Below, in pieces: positions 22,562-31,372 of a DNA stretch of 63,273 nt. The position numbers and the translations under genes were made by a program. Origin of the DNA: a virus; the IMG/VR virus record IMGVR_UViG_3300008625_000012, positions 1-63,273 of that record; one strand, 5' to 3'. The notes under the pieces were generated by a model. That model was not told the origin of the DNA. It saw only the letters and a list, made by a program, of their open reading frames with translations, and ran no database searches. Numbering within the stretch: the first letter of the stretch is position 1; each line of letters begins with the position of its first letter.

Positions 22562-22992
22562 TGGCTATCACACAGGCCCTCTGCACAAGTTTCAAACAGG
22601 AAATTCTTGTTGCGGAACACGACCTCACACTGTCCACGGGGCATACAATCAGGGCTGCGCTTTACACCAGTTCAGCAACGCTCAGTGCGGCCACCACGGC
22701 ATACGCCACCACCAACGAGGCGTCCGGCACCGGCTACACCGCCGGAGGGAATGCGCTGACCAACGTCACGCCGACCACGTCAGGCACCACGGCGCTGACC
22801 GACTTTGCCGATACGACATGGTCAACGTCTACGGTCACGGCGCGAGGGGCGCTTATCTACAACGATACCCACGCCTCCAACGCCTCTATTTTAGTTCTGG
22901 ACTTCGGCTCAGATAAGTCTTCGACGGCAGGGGATTTCACAATTCAGTTCCCGGCAGCAGACGCCAGCAACGCGATCATCAGGATTGCGTAG
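22561..22992 (+). CDS. Structural protein (143 aa)
   Basis: A beta-rich, Thr/Ala/Ser-heavy protein with TTWSTSTVTARGALIYN, a phrase type common in virion structural proteins of environmental phages. No catalytic motif. It is likely a small tail or decoration component. Confidence 0.65.
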   Translation: MAITQALCTSFKQEILVAEHDLTLSTGHTIRAALYTSSATLSAATTAYATTNEASGTGYTAGGNALTNVTPTTSGTTALTDFADTTWSTSTVTARGALIYNDTHASNASILVLDFGSDKSSTAGDFTIQFPAADASNAIIRIA

Positions 22993-23014
22993 GTAATAGA
23001 GAGGACAGCATGGC

Positions 23015-23311
23015 ATGGTTTGGGGCGGTTCAACTTGGGGTCATTCGATATGGGGTTTCTCCACAACGAATGTTCCGGTTACTGGCGCGGCTGGAACGGC
23101 TTCGGTTGGCGATGAAACTGTTGTCGCCCAGAACCTTGTCGCGGTCACTGGCTTTGGTCTTACGGGAAGCGTTGGGACAGCCACTGGGCATGGGGGGCTT
23201 ATTGTCAGCCCGACAGGGCTTAGTATGACAATGTCGTCAGGAGAAGAAATAATTTGGGGTGGCATCGACAGCGCCGTGTCGGTCACTTGGACAGAAACGG
23301 CTACCTCGTAG
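23015..23311 (+). CDS. Small tail protein (98 aa)
   Basis: The product starts MVWGGSTWGHSIWGFSTTNV, is rich in Gly, Ser, Thr and Val, and ends in VSVTWTETATS. It probably contributes to the tail or fibre. A second ATG five bases upstream opens another frame (23010) and is a shadow. Ribosome site GAGAGGA. Confidence 0.5.
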   Translation: MVWGGSTWGHSIWGFSTTNVPVTGAAGTASVGDETVVAQNLVAVTGFGLTGSVGTATGHGGLIVSPTGLSMTMSSGEEIIWGGIDSAVSVTWTETATS

Positions 23312-23323
23312 GAGAAAAGAAAA

Positions 23324-24604
23324 ATGGCATCAACAGCATCAGACTTAATCAAGTTTGAGAAAATGGCTACCGGTGAGAAATCCGGTACGTGGGGCACACT
23401 CGCCAACCAAGCCATGTCTCGACTTGAAGAGGCTATTGCCGACATCACCAACATCAGCCTCAACGCTCTTGGTGGTGCAAATTACACGCTGGATGACACC
23501 CAGTATCTGGAACATGACGACGCCACCCCGGCGCAGGAAAGCCATGTGGCTGTGATTAAGGCCACCGGCACGCTGGATGCGGCTGAGAAGATCATTGTTC
23601 CGCTGAGAAACAAGACGTGGTGGATTTGGAACGCCACCAGTGGAGCCTTCGCCGTAACAGTTGGCGGGTCATCAGGGAACACGGTTACTGTCCCGCAAGG
23701 CTTCCAGATGGCGGTTGTCTGCGATGGCACCAATGTCGAGGCTCTCACGGCCCCTGTGGATGAAGATGGAGCGCCTCAACCGGCGTCTGCCACCGTCTCA
23801 GGTGCTGTGGAACTCGCCACCAACGCTGAAACGGTCACGGGCACCGACACCGGCAGGGCGACCACCCCAGCCAACATTACAGCCAAGATGGCTGCTCCCG
23901 GCACTATCGGCGGCACCACCCCGGCTGGCACGACATTCACCACCATTAAGGCCAACACGTCTCTGGAACTGGCGACTGGCGCGATTGTCACCGGAATTTT
24001 AGACGAAGACGGGATGGGGACGGACAGCGCAACTCAACTTGCCACCCAGCAGAGTATCAAGGCCTACGCAGATGCTGTCGGTAAGGGCGTTTTCCAGTTC
24101 CCTATCAGCGCGGCCATGCTCACACCGACGACTACGGCTGGCTGCGCTGCTGCGGCACAGACAGAGACCACCACCAACAAGATCAATTATGACTACCTTG
24201 CCTTCGACGCCTCGACGGAAGAGCACGCCTATATCCTGATTTCTCTACCAAAGGCATACAACGCCAGCACCGTCACAGTTTCCTTTAAGTGGACCCATCC
24301 TGCCACCGCGACAAACTTTGGTGTGGTGTGGGGCTGTGAGATTTTAGCTCTCGCTAATGATGACGCTCTGGATACCGCAGTCGGGACCGAAATTACAGTA
24401 ACAGACACGGGCGGAACGACTGAAGACCTCTACTCATCGTCCGCGACGGCGGCTATAACGCCATCTGGAACGGCTGCAAAAGAGGACTTGTTCTTTATCC
24501 AGATCACGCGGGTGGCTGCCAACGGTTCTGATACCATGACGGTGGACGCCCACCTGATCGAATGCATATTAACCTTTACAGTGGATGCACAAACCGATGC
24601 CTAG
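23324..24604 (+). CDS. Tail fibre or spike protein (426 aa)
   Basis: The N-terminus (KFEKMATGEKSGTWGTLANQ) is of the type seen in proteins that attach fibres to the tail. A long beta-rich, Thr/Ala-rich shaft follows, with DGTNVEALTAP and SIKAYADAV as in many fibre shafts. Its 3' end overlaps the next gene's 5' end by about 20 bases in another frame. Role in host binding is inferred from composition and position. Confidence 0.65.
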   Translation: MASTASDLIKFEKMATGEKSGTWGTLANQAMSRLEEAIADITNISLNALGGANYTLDDTQYLEHDDATPAQESHVAVIKATGTLDAAEKIIVPLRNKTWWIWNATSGAFAVTVGGSSGNTVTVPQGFQMAVVCDGTNVEALTAPVDEDGAPQPASATVSGAVELATNAETVTGTDTGRATTPANITAKMAAPGTIGGTTPAGTTFTTIKANTSLELATGAIVTGILDEDGMGTDSATQLATQQSIKAYADAVGKGVFQFPISAAMLTPTTTAGCAAAAQTETTTNKINYDYLAFDASTEEHAYILISLPKAYNASTVTVSFKWTHPATATNFGVVWGCEILALANDDALDTAVGTEITVTDTGGTTEDLYSSSATAAITPSGTAAKEDLFFIQITRVAANGSDTMTVDAHLIECILTFTVDAQTDA

Positions 24605-25109
24605 TAGATTGCTCACGGCAGGTCGTGTCGGGAAGCGGGCTGGTGGAGGTTATTCAATAACCAAGGTCATTATCTATAGCCCGAACAACGCCTCGTTTAA
24701 TAGCGGGGATGAGGCGAATAACTGGAAGCTGCAAGGTTCGAACAATAATTCCGCATGGACGGACCTGACTGGAGTCCTATCCGCCGCTGGCGGGAACAGT
24801 GTCGTGGAGACCATTACCGATTCCTCGGAGATAACGAATACAAATCTCTTTAATTACCATCGCGCCGTTTTCCAAGGCAACGGATCGCAACAGGTGCATT
24901 GCGCGGAAATAGAGTTTTTTCAGGGGGCCGGAAAAACGCAAATCGCTCAAGGCGACGGAACTGCTATCGGCGGCATGACCGACAGCGGGGGATTAGCATC
25001 AGCATTCAACGGAACGAAGCATGACGCGAACTCTTCCAGTGCCACGAAAACTCCCGGCACATCAGGGTATAGCGCGGATAACACAGTAGGAAAATCATGG
25101 GGTTTGTAG
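24585..25109 (+). CDS. Fibre-associated protein with discoidin (F5/8 type C)-like domain
   Basis: Residues 20-110 (VGKRAGGGYSITKVIIYSPN and NNWKLQGSNNNSAWTDLTGV) resemble discoidin-type carbohydrate-binding domains, which use such strands to bind sugars. The C-terminal part (DGTAIGGMTDSGGLASAFNG) looks like the start of another such module. It stops at TAG (25107-25109), and the same frame goes on at once with ATG, so the protein may once have been longer. Probably a receptor-binding protein. The start may be 24585 or 24597. Confidence 0.6.
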   Translation: MHKPMPSRLLTAGRVGKRAGGGYSITKVIIYSPNNASFNSGDEANNWKLQGSNNNSAWTDLTGVLSAAGGNSVVETITDSSEITNTNLFNYHRAVFQGNGSQQVHCAEIEFFQGAGKTQIAQGDGTAIGGMTDSGGLASAFNGTKHDANSSSATKTPGTSGYSADNTVGKSWGL

Positions 25110-25217
25110 ATGGATAGCATGTCCGCCGCTCTGCAAACCGATTTAACCGTAGATGTAAACTGGACGGGCACCCCCGACAATGGGGGCACCGCATGGGCCT
25201 CTTGGGATAAAGCATAG
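25110..25217 (+). CDS. Short frame after an amber codon, possible split fibre end
   Basis: The 35 codons from 25110 are in the same frame as the discoidin-like protein and separated from it by a single TAG. The sequence (LQTDLTVDVNWTGTPDNGGT) looks like a beta-rich fibre end, so it could be a remnant or a readthrough extension of the upstream protein. No ribosome site precedes the ATG. Confidence 0.35.
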   Translation: MDSMSAALQTDLTVDVNWTGTPDNGGTAWASWDKA

Positions 25218-25227
25218 GAGGAAGAAA

Positions 25228-25719
25228 ATGCCAAAATTAGCACTCGTTAAAACAGACGATACCCCTGCGGTTCTTCTTCGCATAGAAGACCACCCAACCG
25301 CACCGACGATCCCGGCTCATAAAAGCGGGGCATTTAAATGGGTTCCTCTGGTCAAGGTTCCGGGCGGCACTGACAAGCTCAGTGATGATGGCCTTTTTTG
25401 GGAACGGGGAGTAGCACTCCCCTCACTTGTGGACGAGCGCACCAACCATTACCTAGCAGCCGACGTTGAATATGTGAGACGCTCTCTACTTGCTGCGGAG
25501 GGGGTCACTGTAGGGTTGGGGAAGGTGAGGGGCGGCACCCCGCAAGCCCGCCTGATCGCCTTGTCGATCAAGGCCAGTAATGCTGGGGACGTGCCGCTGT
25601 CAAACGCTCTAGCCGCTGTTCACGACAAGCTGGAGGCCCTTAAGGATAAGATTGAGGCTGCTGCCACCATCAGGGCGATCAAGGCCATCGACCCCTCAGA
25701 GGATGGGCATTGGATTTAA
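25228..25719 (+). CDS. Unknown protein before the lysis cassette (163 aa)
   Basis: ATG at 25228 behind AGGAGGAAG; an upstream start is rejected for lack of a ribosome site. The N-terminal half is rich in beta patterns (KLALVKTDDTPAVLLRIED) and the C-terminal half helical. The gene is coupled to the next by a TAATG overlap, so it may be linked to lysis or be the last tail gene. Confidence 0.6.
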   Translation: MPKLALVKTDDTPAVLLRIEDHPTAPTIPAHKSGAFKWVPLVKVPGGTDKLSDDGLFWERGVALPSLVDERTNHYLAADVEYVRRSLLAAEGVTVGLGKVRGGTPQARLIALSIKASNAGDVPLSNALAAVHDKLEALKDKIEAAATIRAIKAIDPSEDGHWI

Positions 25720-25985
25720 TGAAAGAGCGCCTAGCAGTCGTTGAAGAAAAGGTGAGTGACCATGCTACACGCATCGGCGTCGTAGAGGCGCATATCACCA
25801 ATGGGGCGCGGGCGTTTGAGCGCGTCGAGGGGGTGATTGAAAATCTCGCTCACGATCTCAAGCGCCACATGATGCGAGAGGAAGGCAAGACGTGGAAGAT
25901 CATGGCGTGGCTCATTGTCTCGATGGGCGGCGGGTTGATTGGGATGGGAGTTTACCTGTTCAGGATGGGTGTGGAGATACATTGA
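25719..25985 (+). CDS. Coiled-coil protein with one membrane segment, XhlA-like
   Basis: An 88-residue product with a helical, charged first half (MKERLAVVEEKVSDHATRIG) followed by a C-terminal membrane segment (IMAWLIVSMGGGLIGMGVYL). The layout matches small haemolysin XhlA-like lysis helpers that sit next to holins. The position at the front of the endolysin cassette supports this. The family match is from the layout, not detailed sequence identity. Confidence 0.6.
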   Translation: MKERLAVVEEKVSDHATRIGVVEAHITNGARAFERVEGVIENLAHDLKRHMMREEGKTWKIMAWLIVSMGGGLIGMGVYLFRMGVEIH

Positions 25986-26219
25986 ATGGATGCAGTCATC
26001 TACTTCTGCTTCGTCATGTCGGCGACCTGTCTCGCAGACCCAAATACCCTTACTGTTGAAGTGGAGAATAACACTCTTTGCACCAAGGTAGCTCAGATTG
26101 CTGCGGCCCGCTTCCTCCCCGACAGGGCGAACTTTTTGGGCTTCCGATGTGGAAATCAGTTCTACGGCCCGCCGCCGCAGCCGTCAGTAATAGTGCCAGA
26201 CGATGGGACACTAGGATGA
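25986..26219 (+). CDS. Small secreted protein (77 aa)
   Basis: The hydrophobic N-terminus VIYFCFVMSATCLADP looks like a signal peptide with a cleavage site after ATCLA; two further cysteines (CTK and CGN) could form a disulfide in the periplasm. It lies within the lysis cassette, overlapping the next gene by four bases. Possibly an outer spanin or another lysis accessory. Confidence 0.55.
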   Translation: MDAVIYFCFVMSATCLADPNTLTVEVENNTLCTKVAQIAAARFLPDRANFLGFRCGNQFYGPPPQPSVIVPDDGTLG

Positions 26220-26530
26220 GTTTTTTAGAGAAGAAGGCCAAAATGATTTACACAGTTCTTGGCGCTGGCGGCATCATCCTTGCCACATTCCTTGGTGGGC
26301 ACGAAGCCCTGAGAGAGTGGGAAGAAGTTGATGTGCGGGTAGCCACAAATGAAGAGGGCATCGTCCAGCAGCGCGTGGATTGGCTGGAACAGAGAATGTA
26401 CGATCTCTATGACCGTGAAGTGGAAGGCCGCGCCACCCCCCGCGACAAGAGCAAATACCACAGGCTGGAGCGTGAGATTGAAGTCCAAGAACGCAAACTG
26501 AGAGACATCCAACAGCGAGACGGTAAGTGA
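26216..26530 (+). CDS. Spanin-like inner-membrane protein (104 aa)
   Basis: ATG at 26216 (ATGA overlap). A short cytoplasmic start, a membrane segment (IYTVLGAGGIILATFLGG) and then a charged periplasmic coiled coil (LEREIEVQERKLRDIQQR). This is the layout of inner spanins, which link inner and outer membrane during lysis. The lipoprotein partner is not evident here, though a small lipoprotein lies at 56422-56646 on the minus strand and a secreted protein directly upstream. Confidence 0.6.
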   Translation: MSFLEKKAKMIYTVLGAGGIILATFLGGHEALREWEEVDVRVATNEEGIVQQRVDWLEQRMYDLYDREVEGRATPRDKSKYHRLEREIEVQERKLRDIQQRDGK

Positions 26531-26925
26531 TTTATGAACACTGGAAGCAAGTCCCCAGAACCGTACGCGCATGGCCTTGGAGGTTCTTCACCCCCAAGGA
26601 AATTGCTTGCCGTGGCACCGGGCGGCTTATCATCGTTCCTGAGTTCCTTGATGGCCTTGACGCTCTTAGGGGGAATTTGGGTCACAGCCTTATTGTACTG
26701 TCTGCTTATCGTAGTTCCTATCATAACGCTAGGGTGGGTGGAGCGGTGTTTTCGCGCCATCTTTTTGGAGACGCGGCAGACCTATCTATAGTTGGACGGG
26801 ACAGGCTCAAGATGGACGAAGCGGCAAAGGGTGTTGGGTTTACCGGGTTTGGTTATTACAAGACGTTTCTGCACATCGACATGGGCAGAGCGCGTTACTG
26901 GGGAGCGGAGAACTGGAATGTTTGA
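26527..26925 (+). CDS. Endolysin, M15-type peptidase
   Basis: A 132-residue D-Ala-D-Ala carboxypeptidase-like enzyme that cleaves peptidoglycan cross-bridges or stem peptides. The zinc site follows the family rule: SRHLFGDAAD contains His78 and Asp85 of the HxxGxAxD motif, and FLHIDMG near the end supplies the second His. It lacks a signal peptide, so it needs a holin to cross the membrane. It lies in a cassette with holin- and spanin-like proteins and overlaps both neighbours. Confidence 0.88.
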   Translation: MIYEHWKQVPRTVRAWPWRFFTPKEIACRGTGRLIIVPEFLDGLDALRGNLGHSLIVLSAYRSSYHNARVGGAVFSRHLFGDAADLSIVGRDRLKMDEAAKGVGFTGFGYYKTFLHIDMGRARYWGAENWNV

Positions 26926-27370
26926 TTTATTGGCGACGGTGTTCACTGGCGGGGCAACTGGGATTATTGGTTCAATTATAGGCAAGGCTTTTTCTTTCGT
27001 CGATATGTGGGCAGAAGAGAAAAAGGCAAATAATGAACACAAACGAACGCAGGAACTTCTTCGGCTTCAGAACGAGTTGGGCGCGGCTGAAAATGAAAGA
27101 GAAATGGCTGTTGCTGAAGCTAACGCAGCGGCTGACGCCAGAAGAGCGTCATACAACCATGATGCGGGTATTGGAGTTTCTAGCACATGGGTTGTTGACG
27201 TTCTGCGTCTTGTTCGGCCAATACTTACGCTTACTCTGATCGTGCTTATGGGCGTGATCTACTTTAATTCTGATATGGGCGGACGCTTAACCATTGAAAC
27301 GTCCGTTGTTTATATGACCAGTTCGGCGGTGCTGTGGTGGTTTGGTGACAGGGCGATGCGGAAAAAATAA
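26918..27370 (+). CDS. Holin-like protein with several membrane segments
   Basis: The ATG at 26918 gives 150 residues: an N-terminal hydrophobic segment (LLATVFTGGATGIIGSIIG), a central charged helix (EEKKANNEHKRTQELLRLQN), and two C-terminal membrane segments (ILTLTLIVLMGVIYFN and VVYMTSSAVLWWFGD). This layout matches the Holin_3TMs type. The position after the endolysin supports a holin role. It overlaps the endolysin gene by 8 bases. Confidence 0.68.
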   Translation: MFDLLATVFTGGATGIIGSIIGKAFSFVDMWAEEKKANNEHKRTQELLRLQNELGAAENEREMAVAEANAAADARRASYNHDAGIGVSSTWVVDVLRLVRPILTLTLIVLMGVIYFNSDMGGRLTIETSVVYMTSSAVLWWFGDRAMRKK

Positions 27371-29259
27371 TGCCTCTAGTTAAGCTCAGATTTGCCCCCG
27401 GCGTCGATAAGGAGGGCACCAGCTATACGCCGCCAATCTCTAACGCGCAGCAGTCGGGGGCGTCTGCTGGTGCGTGGTATGACACCGACAAAGTGAGGTT
27501 CAGGATGGGTGTGCCTGAGAAGATCGGTGGTTGGGTCAGGCGAACCACATCCGCGTTCATAGGCAACTGTCGCGCCCTGCTGCCTTGGACATCTCTGTCT
27601 GGTTTGGAGTACGTTGGCATCGGGACGCAGAAAAAGCTGTATATTGAAGAGGGCGGCATCCCACAGGACGTTACCCCCATCAGGGCCTCCTCGACCATCA
27701 ACAACAATCCTTTTGCTGTCACCAGTGGGTCACCGACTGTGACCGTCACGGATACTTCTCATGGCTCTGTTGAGGGGGACTACGTGACGTATTCCGGGGC
27801 CACGGCCACGGGCGGCATCACTGCGGCCCAGTTGAACACAGAGCATGTGATCGTCACTGTTACTGACGGCAACACCTACACCTTCACCGCAGCAGCAAAT
27901 GCCTCATCGTCTACGTCTGGGGGCGGAGCGTCTGTGACAGCGGAATACCAGATTAACGTCGGTCTGGATAATGCTGTGGGTGGCGCGGGTTGGGGCGCTG
28001 ATACGTGGGGCAGTGACACATGGGGAACGTCAGCGTCAGTGACCGTGACAACCATTCTCAGGACGTGGTCGTTTTCAACGTTTGGCGAAGACCTGATAGC
28101 CTGTATCTATGACGGTGGTATTTTCCAGTGGGACACGTCGGCTGGAACCGGCACCCGCGCTGTAAATCTCACGTCACTATCTGGGGCGGCTGACGTTCCA
28201 ACAGTTTGCCGACGAATAGTGGTGGCAGCAGAGAGCAGGCATCTTCTGGCACTGGGATGTGACCCCACTGGAGGAGGTGGCGTCCAAGACACGCTTCTTA
28301 TCAGGTGGCCCGACGCTGAGACGCTGACCGACTGGACCCCAGACACAGAAAACTCGGCAGGGTCGCTGCGTCTCAGTACTGGCTCAGAAATAGTCACTGG
28401 GCTTGCCACCAAGCGCGATACGCTGGTGTGGACTGACATCAGCCTCAACAGCGTCACATATGTTGGCCCGCCGTTCTTCTTTGGCACACGCCTGCTGGCG
28501 ACCAACATCAGCATCATGGGGCCAAACGCCGCTATTCAGGCAGATGACATCGTCTACTGGATGGGCTGGGAGCAGTTTTATATCTACGACGGCAGCGTCA
28601 AGACCCTTCCCTGCACGTTGCGGGCGCATGTGTTTGATAACATCAACCGCGAACAGGTGCAGAAGATCGTCGTTGGTATCAACCGTGGCGACAGCGAGGT
28701 AATCTGGTTCTACCCCACCACCACTGACGAGGTGGACAGTTACGTGGTCTATAATTATTCCCAACAGATTTGGTATCACGGCACGATGGTCCGCACAGCG
28801 TGGTATGACAGAACGTTCACTGAGTATCCTATTGCGGCATACACAGACGGGTATCTGTATCACCATGAGCTTGGTTGCGACGACGGCTCAACCACGCCGT
28901 TTAGCGCCATCAACGCTCATGCCGAAAGCACGGAGTTTGAATTATTCCCCGGAGATGGCTATCAGTTTGGCTTCGTGAGGCGGCTAATCCCAGATGTTAC
29001 GTTTGAAGGCTCTGATGGAGACACCCCGACAGTATCAATCACGGTCACGCCAAAGGACTTCCCCGGATTTTCTGATGGCACGGGAGATGCCAGTTCAATA
29101 GCCCGCTCCGCAAGCACGCCAGTGGAACTCTACACCAAGCAGGCCCATATCAGGCTGCGCGGCAGGTCGGTTAGATATAGAATTGAAAGCACAACCACCG
29201 GAACATTCTGGCGTGAGGGCACGCCACGGCTTGAGGTAAGGGCGGACGGTAGACGATGA
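27370..29259 (+). CDS. Tail accessory protein, gp10/DNA-stabilisation-like
   Basis: The 629-residue protein starts MPLVKLRFAPGVDKEGTSYT and has an ordered beta-propeller-like series (for example LEYVGIGTQKKLYIEEGG, FGEDLIACIYDGGIFQWD and DALVWTDI-like segments), as in the P22 gp10 family that closes the portal after packaging. Between are Gly- and Thr-rich Ig-like inserts (about residues 110-190). It is located just before the internal virion proteins, as is usual for podoviruses. Confidence 0.75.
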   Translation: MPLVKLRFAPGVDKEGTSYTPPISNAQQSGASAGAWYDTDKVRFRMGVPEKIGGWVRRTTSAFIGNCRALLPWTSLSGLEYVGIGTQKKLYIEEGGIPQDVTPIRASSTINNNPFAVTSGSPTVTVTDTSHGSVEGDYVTYSGATATGGITAAQLNTEHVIVTVTDGNTYTFTAAANASSSTSGGGASVTAEYQINVGLDNAVGGAGWGADTWGSDTWGTSASVTVTTILRTWSFSTFGEDLIACIYDGGIFQWDTSAGTGTRAVNLTSLSGAADVPTVCRRIVVAAESRHLLALGCDPTGGGGVQDTLLIRWPDAETLTDWTPDTENSAGSLRLSTGSEIVTGLATKRDTLVWTDISLNSVTYVGPPFFFGTRLLATNISIMGPNAAIQADDIVYWMGWEQFYIYDGSVKTLPCTLRAHVFDNINREQVQKIVVGINRGDSEVIWFYPTTTDEVDSYVVYNYSQQIWYHGTMVRTAWYDRTFTEYPIAAYTDGYLYHHELGCDDGSTTPFSAINAHAESTEFELFPGDGYQFGFVRRLIPDVTFEGSDGDTPTVSITVTPKDFPGFSDGTGDASSIARSASTPVELYTKQAHIRLRGRSVRYRIESTTTGTFWREGTPRLEVRADGRR

Positions 29260-29567
29260 GCCATTCTTCAGTGTCCCATGTCGCTATCCCACGCCTTCCC
29301 CGCCCCACTCAGGGGAGGACAGACCAGCAATATGTTGACCAGTTGGTGGAGGCTTTAGAGGTGGCATTGGACGTAATCAACACTCAGCAGCGACGTTCTT
29401 TTGCCGAAATTAGCCTTTCAGACCTTCAGGGGCATGGTGCCAATTTAAGGATTGGCGATGTGTTTGAAGATGGTGGTATATTAAAGGTTGTCCGAGCAGG
29501 AGAGGCTTACGCTGCCAGCTTCATAGGCACAACGGCAATCGGCACCGTAACAGTACTAACGCCGTAG
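29256..29567 (+). CDS. Small structural protein (103 aa)
   Basis: Overlaps the tail gene by four bases. A helical half (YVDQLVEALEVALDVINTQQ) is followed by a beta-rich half (ADL-like RIGDVFEDGGILKVVRAGEA). Probably a tail component or needle-like stabiliser; the role is unknown. Confidence 0.55.
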   Translation: MSHSSVSHVAIPRLPRPTQGRTDQQYVDQLVEALEVALDVINTQQRRSFAEISLSDLQGHGANLRIGDVFEDGGILKVVRAGEAYAASFIGTTAIGTVTVLTP

Positions 29568-29576
29568 GGGTTTACA

Positions 29577-30872
29577 ATGACTGACATGAAAGCCGCAGTA
29601 GAGAAAGTTAAGGGCGCTGGACGTTACGGGGACAGCGTCCTCATGCACGTCAATCCTATTGAAGTGGAGATGCTGCACAACGCATCTCCCACCGGCCTCA
29701 CGATCAATCCTGAAACAGGACAGCCCGAAGCATTCCTACCCATACTGGGCGCTCTCGCCGGTGGTTTTTTTGGCCCGTCGATGTTTGGCGCTGGTACAGC
29801 CCTTGGCCTTTCGTCGCTTGGCGCTACAGCCCTTGGCGCTGGTCTTGGCTCGTTCGGTGGGCATCTAGCCCAAGGCGATAGCTTTGGTCGGTCCCTCTTG
29901 GGCGGTGTGACGAGCGGTGCCTTGAGTTATGGTGTTGGGTCGCTGTTTAATGGGATGTCTGATGCAGCAGCAAGCGCCATTTCCCCAACCAACGCAGGAA
30001 CACTAGCAAACACAGGAAATGTGGCGGGGGCCGGGGCCAGCCCAGCATTTGGAGGCACAGGCGGCATAGCCAACTATGCGGGTTCTCCTCTCGCGCTACA
30101 AGAAGCAGCGAGTAGTATCTCCGTCCCCGGAGGAAGCCTTCCAACCGGGTCGATTGGCGCTCCTGCTGCTGCGTCCAACGTTATTCCTAATACGGCTAAT
30201 TTATCGTCCTCTATCCAGCCCGGAGCGCCAACATTCTCCAGCAAGCTAGACGCCATTCAGCAGGCGGCGGCACTGCCAGACAGTGGCTATGGCGATCTTC
30301 TTAGTAAGGGTTTTGCAAGGACAGACGGCCTTGGTAAGGCTGCGCTTCTTACTGGCGGTGTGGGCACTCTCGCTGGTGGCCTCAACCAACAGCCGCAGTT
30401 TGGACAGCCGCAAATCCCGCAGCCCGATGAGGAGCCGTGGATTGATGAGCAGTTCCCAACGCTACGCACGCGGAATACCCCACCGGCAGGGTTTAGGCCC
30501 GGTTTTGACCCAGAGTTTGCCAACTTCGCACCCATCGCCCGCCCCCGCAATGCGGCCCAAGGCGGGCTTGTGAGAAGGGGTTACGCCAGAGGCGGCGCAG
30601 TTGTCCCCGCCACCCCAATCTCATCTATAGACCCCCTCGCTGGCGGTCAGGGCGTCGCAGACGCAGCGGCACTTGCACAACAGCCCGGTGCGCCGGGGCC
30701 GCTGGACCGCGCCACCGCAGGTCTCCAGCAGGCGCAGACACAACAGCCGTTCGCTGGCACTATTGGCGCGGCAATACCGGGCGGGCCTCTTGGGCAGCGG
30801 TTGTTCCAAGGCAACGGTCTCCCCTCCCCACAACGGCCAGAAGACGCTGGCATCATTCAGGGGTTCAACTGA
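29577..30872 (+). CDS. Internal virion or tail protein (431 aa), GGLV motif
   Basis: The N-terminal part contains a long glycine/alanine/leucine-rich stretch (about residues 55-125; GALAGGFFGPSMFGAGTALG) that could enter a membrane, as expected for injected proteins. Near residue 300 come TPPAGFRPGFDPEFANFAPI and AAQGGLVRRGYARGG, which share phrases with the 698-residue protein downstream. No enzyme motif. Probably injected or internal. Confidence 0.65.
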   Translation: MTDMKAAVEKVKGAGRYGDSVLMHVNPIEVEMLHNASPTGLTINPETGQPEAFLPILGALAGGFFGPSMFGAGTALGLSSLGATALGAGLGSFGGHLAQGDSFGRSLLGGVTSGALSYGVGSLFNGMSDAAASAISPTNAGTLANTGNVAGAGASPAFGGTGGIANYAGSPLALQEAASSISVPGGSLPTGSIGAPAAASNVIPNTANLSSSIQPGAPTFSSKLDAIQQAAALPDSGYGDLLSKGFARTDGLGKAALLTGGVGTLAGGLNQQPQFGQPQIPQPDEEPWIDEQFPTLRTRNTPPAGFRPGFDPEFANFAPIARPRNAAQGGLVRRGYARGGAVVPATPISSIDPLAGGQGVADAAALAQQPGAPGPLDRATAGLQQAQTQQPFAGTIGAAIPGGPLGQRLFQGNGLPSPQRPEDAGIIQGFN

Positions 30873-31372
30873 TGACACCAGAACAGCAACTAGCCATCCA
30901 GTCCCAAGCGGCCCAGCGTAGTCCGCAGCGGCAGCAGCCGTTAGCGCGAGACCCAATCGTAGCTGGCGCTATCGCTGCCATCGCGGGTACCCATCCGCAG
31001 CCGCAGCAGGCCATACAGGCGTTTATTCAGGTCTACGGTCAGCAGGCGTTCGCCCAGCTTCGTCAGGAGATCATTGCAGTGTCGTCTCTCACCCAAAGAG
31101 GCTCTTCCGGCGTAGGGAGCCTTGTGCAAGGCCCCGGCGACGGACTGAGTGACAATGTGCCAGCCAACATTGAAGGCCAAGAGCCTGTGGCTCTGTCAGA
31201 TGGCGAGGTGATTGTGCCTGCGGATGTAGTTAGTGGTCTTGGAAACGGCTCTTCTGAAGCAGGGGCGCAGGAACTGGAGAGGATGGGAGAGGGCGTCAGA
31301 AAGCAGCGCACCGGCACCAAGAACCAGCCCGGACCTATCAACGCTGAAGCTGCCCTGTCGAGGCTTGGATGA
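30872..31372 (+). CDS. Internal virion or tail protein (166 aa)
   Basis: Residues 80-150 (GVGSLVQGPGDGLSDNVPAN and VALSDGEVIVPADVVSGLGN) contain a GPGDGxSD...LSDGEVIVPADVV signature widespread in podovirus-like environmental phages, function unknown. The N-terminal half is glutamine- and alanine-rich. It begins on the last base of the previous gene. Confidence 0.65.
   Translation: MTPEQQLAIQSQAAQRSPQRQQPLARDPIVAGAIAAIAGTHPQPQQAIQAFIQVYGQQAFAQLRQEIIAVSSLTQRGSSGVGSLVQGPGDGLSDNVPANIEGQEPVALSDGEVIVPADVVSGLGNGSSEAGAQELERMGEGVRKQRTGTKNQPGPINAEAALSRLG

Noticed and set aside
23010-23228. Alternative frame over the small tail gene
   Set aside because: It starts five bases before the chosen gene but its product is arginine- and leucine-rich and unlike structural proteins, so it is a shadow.
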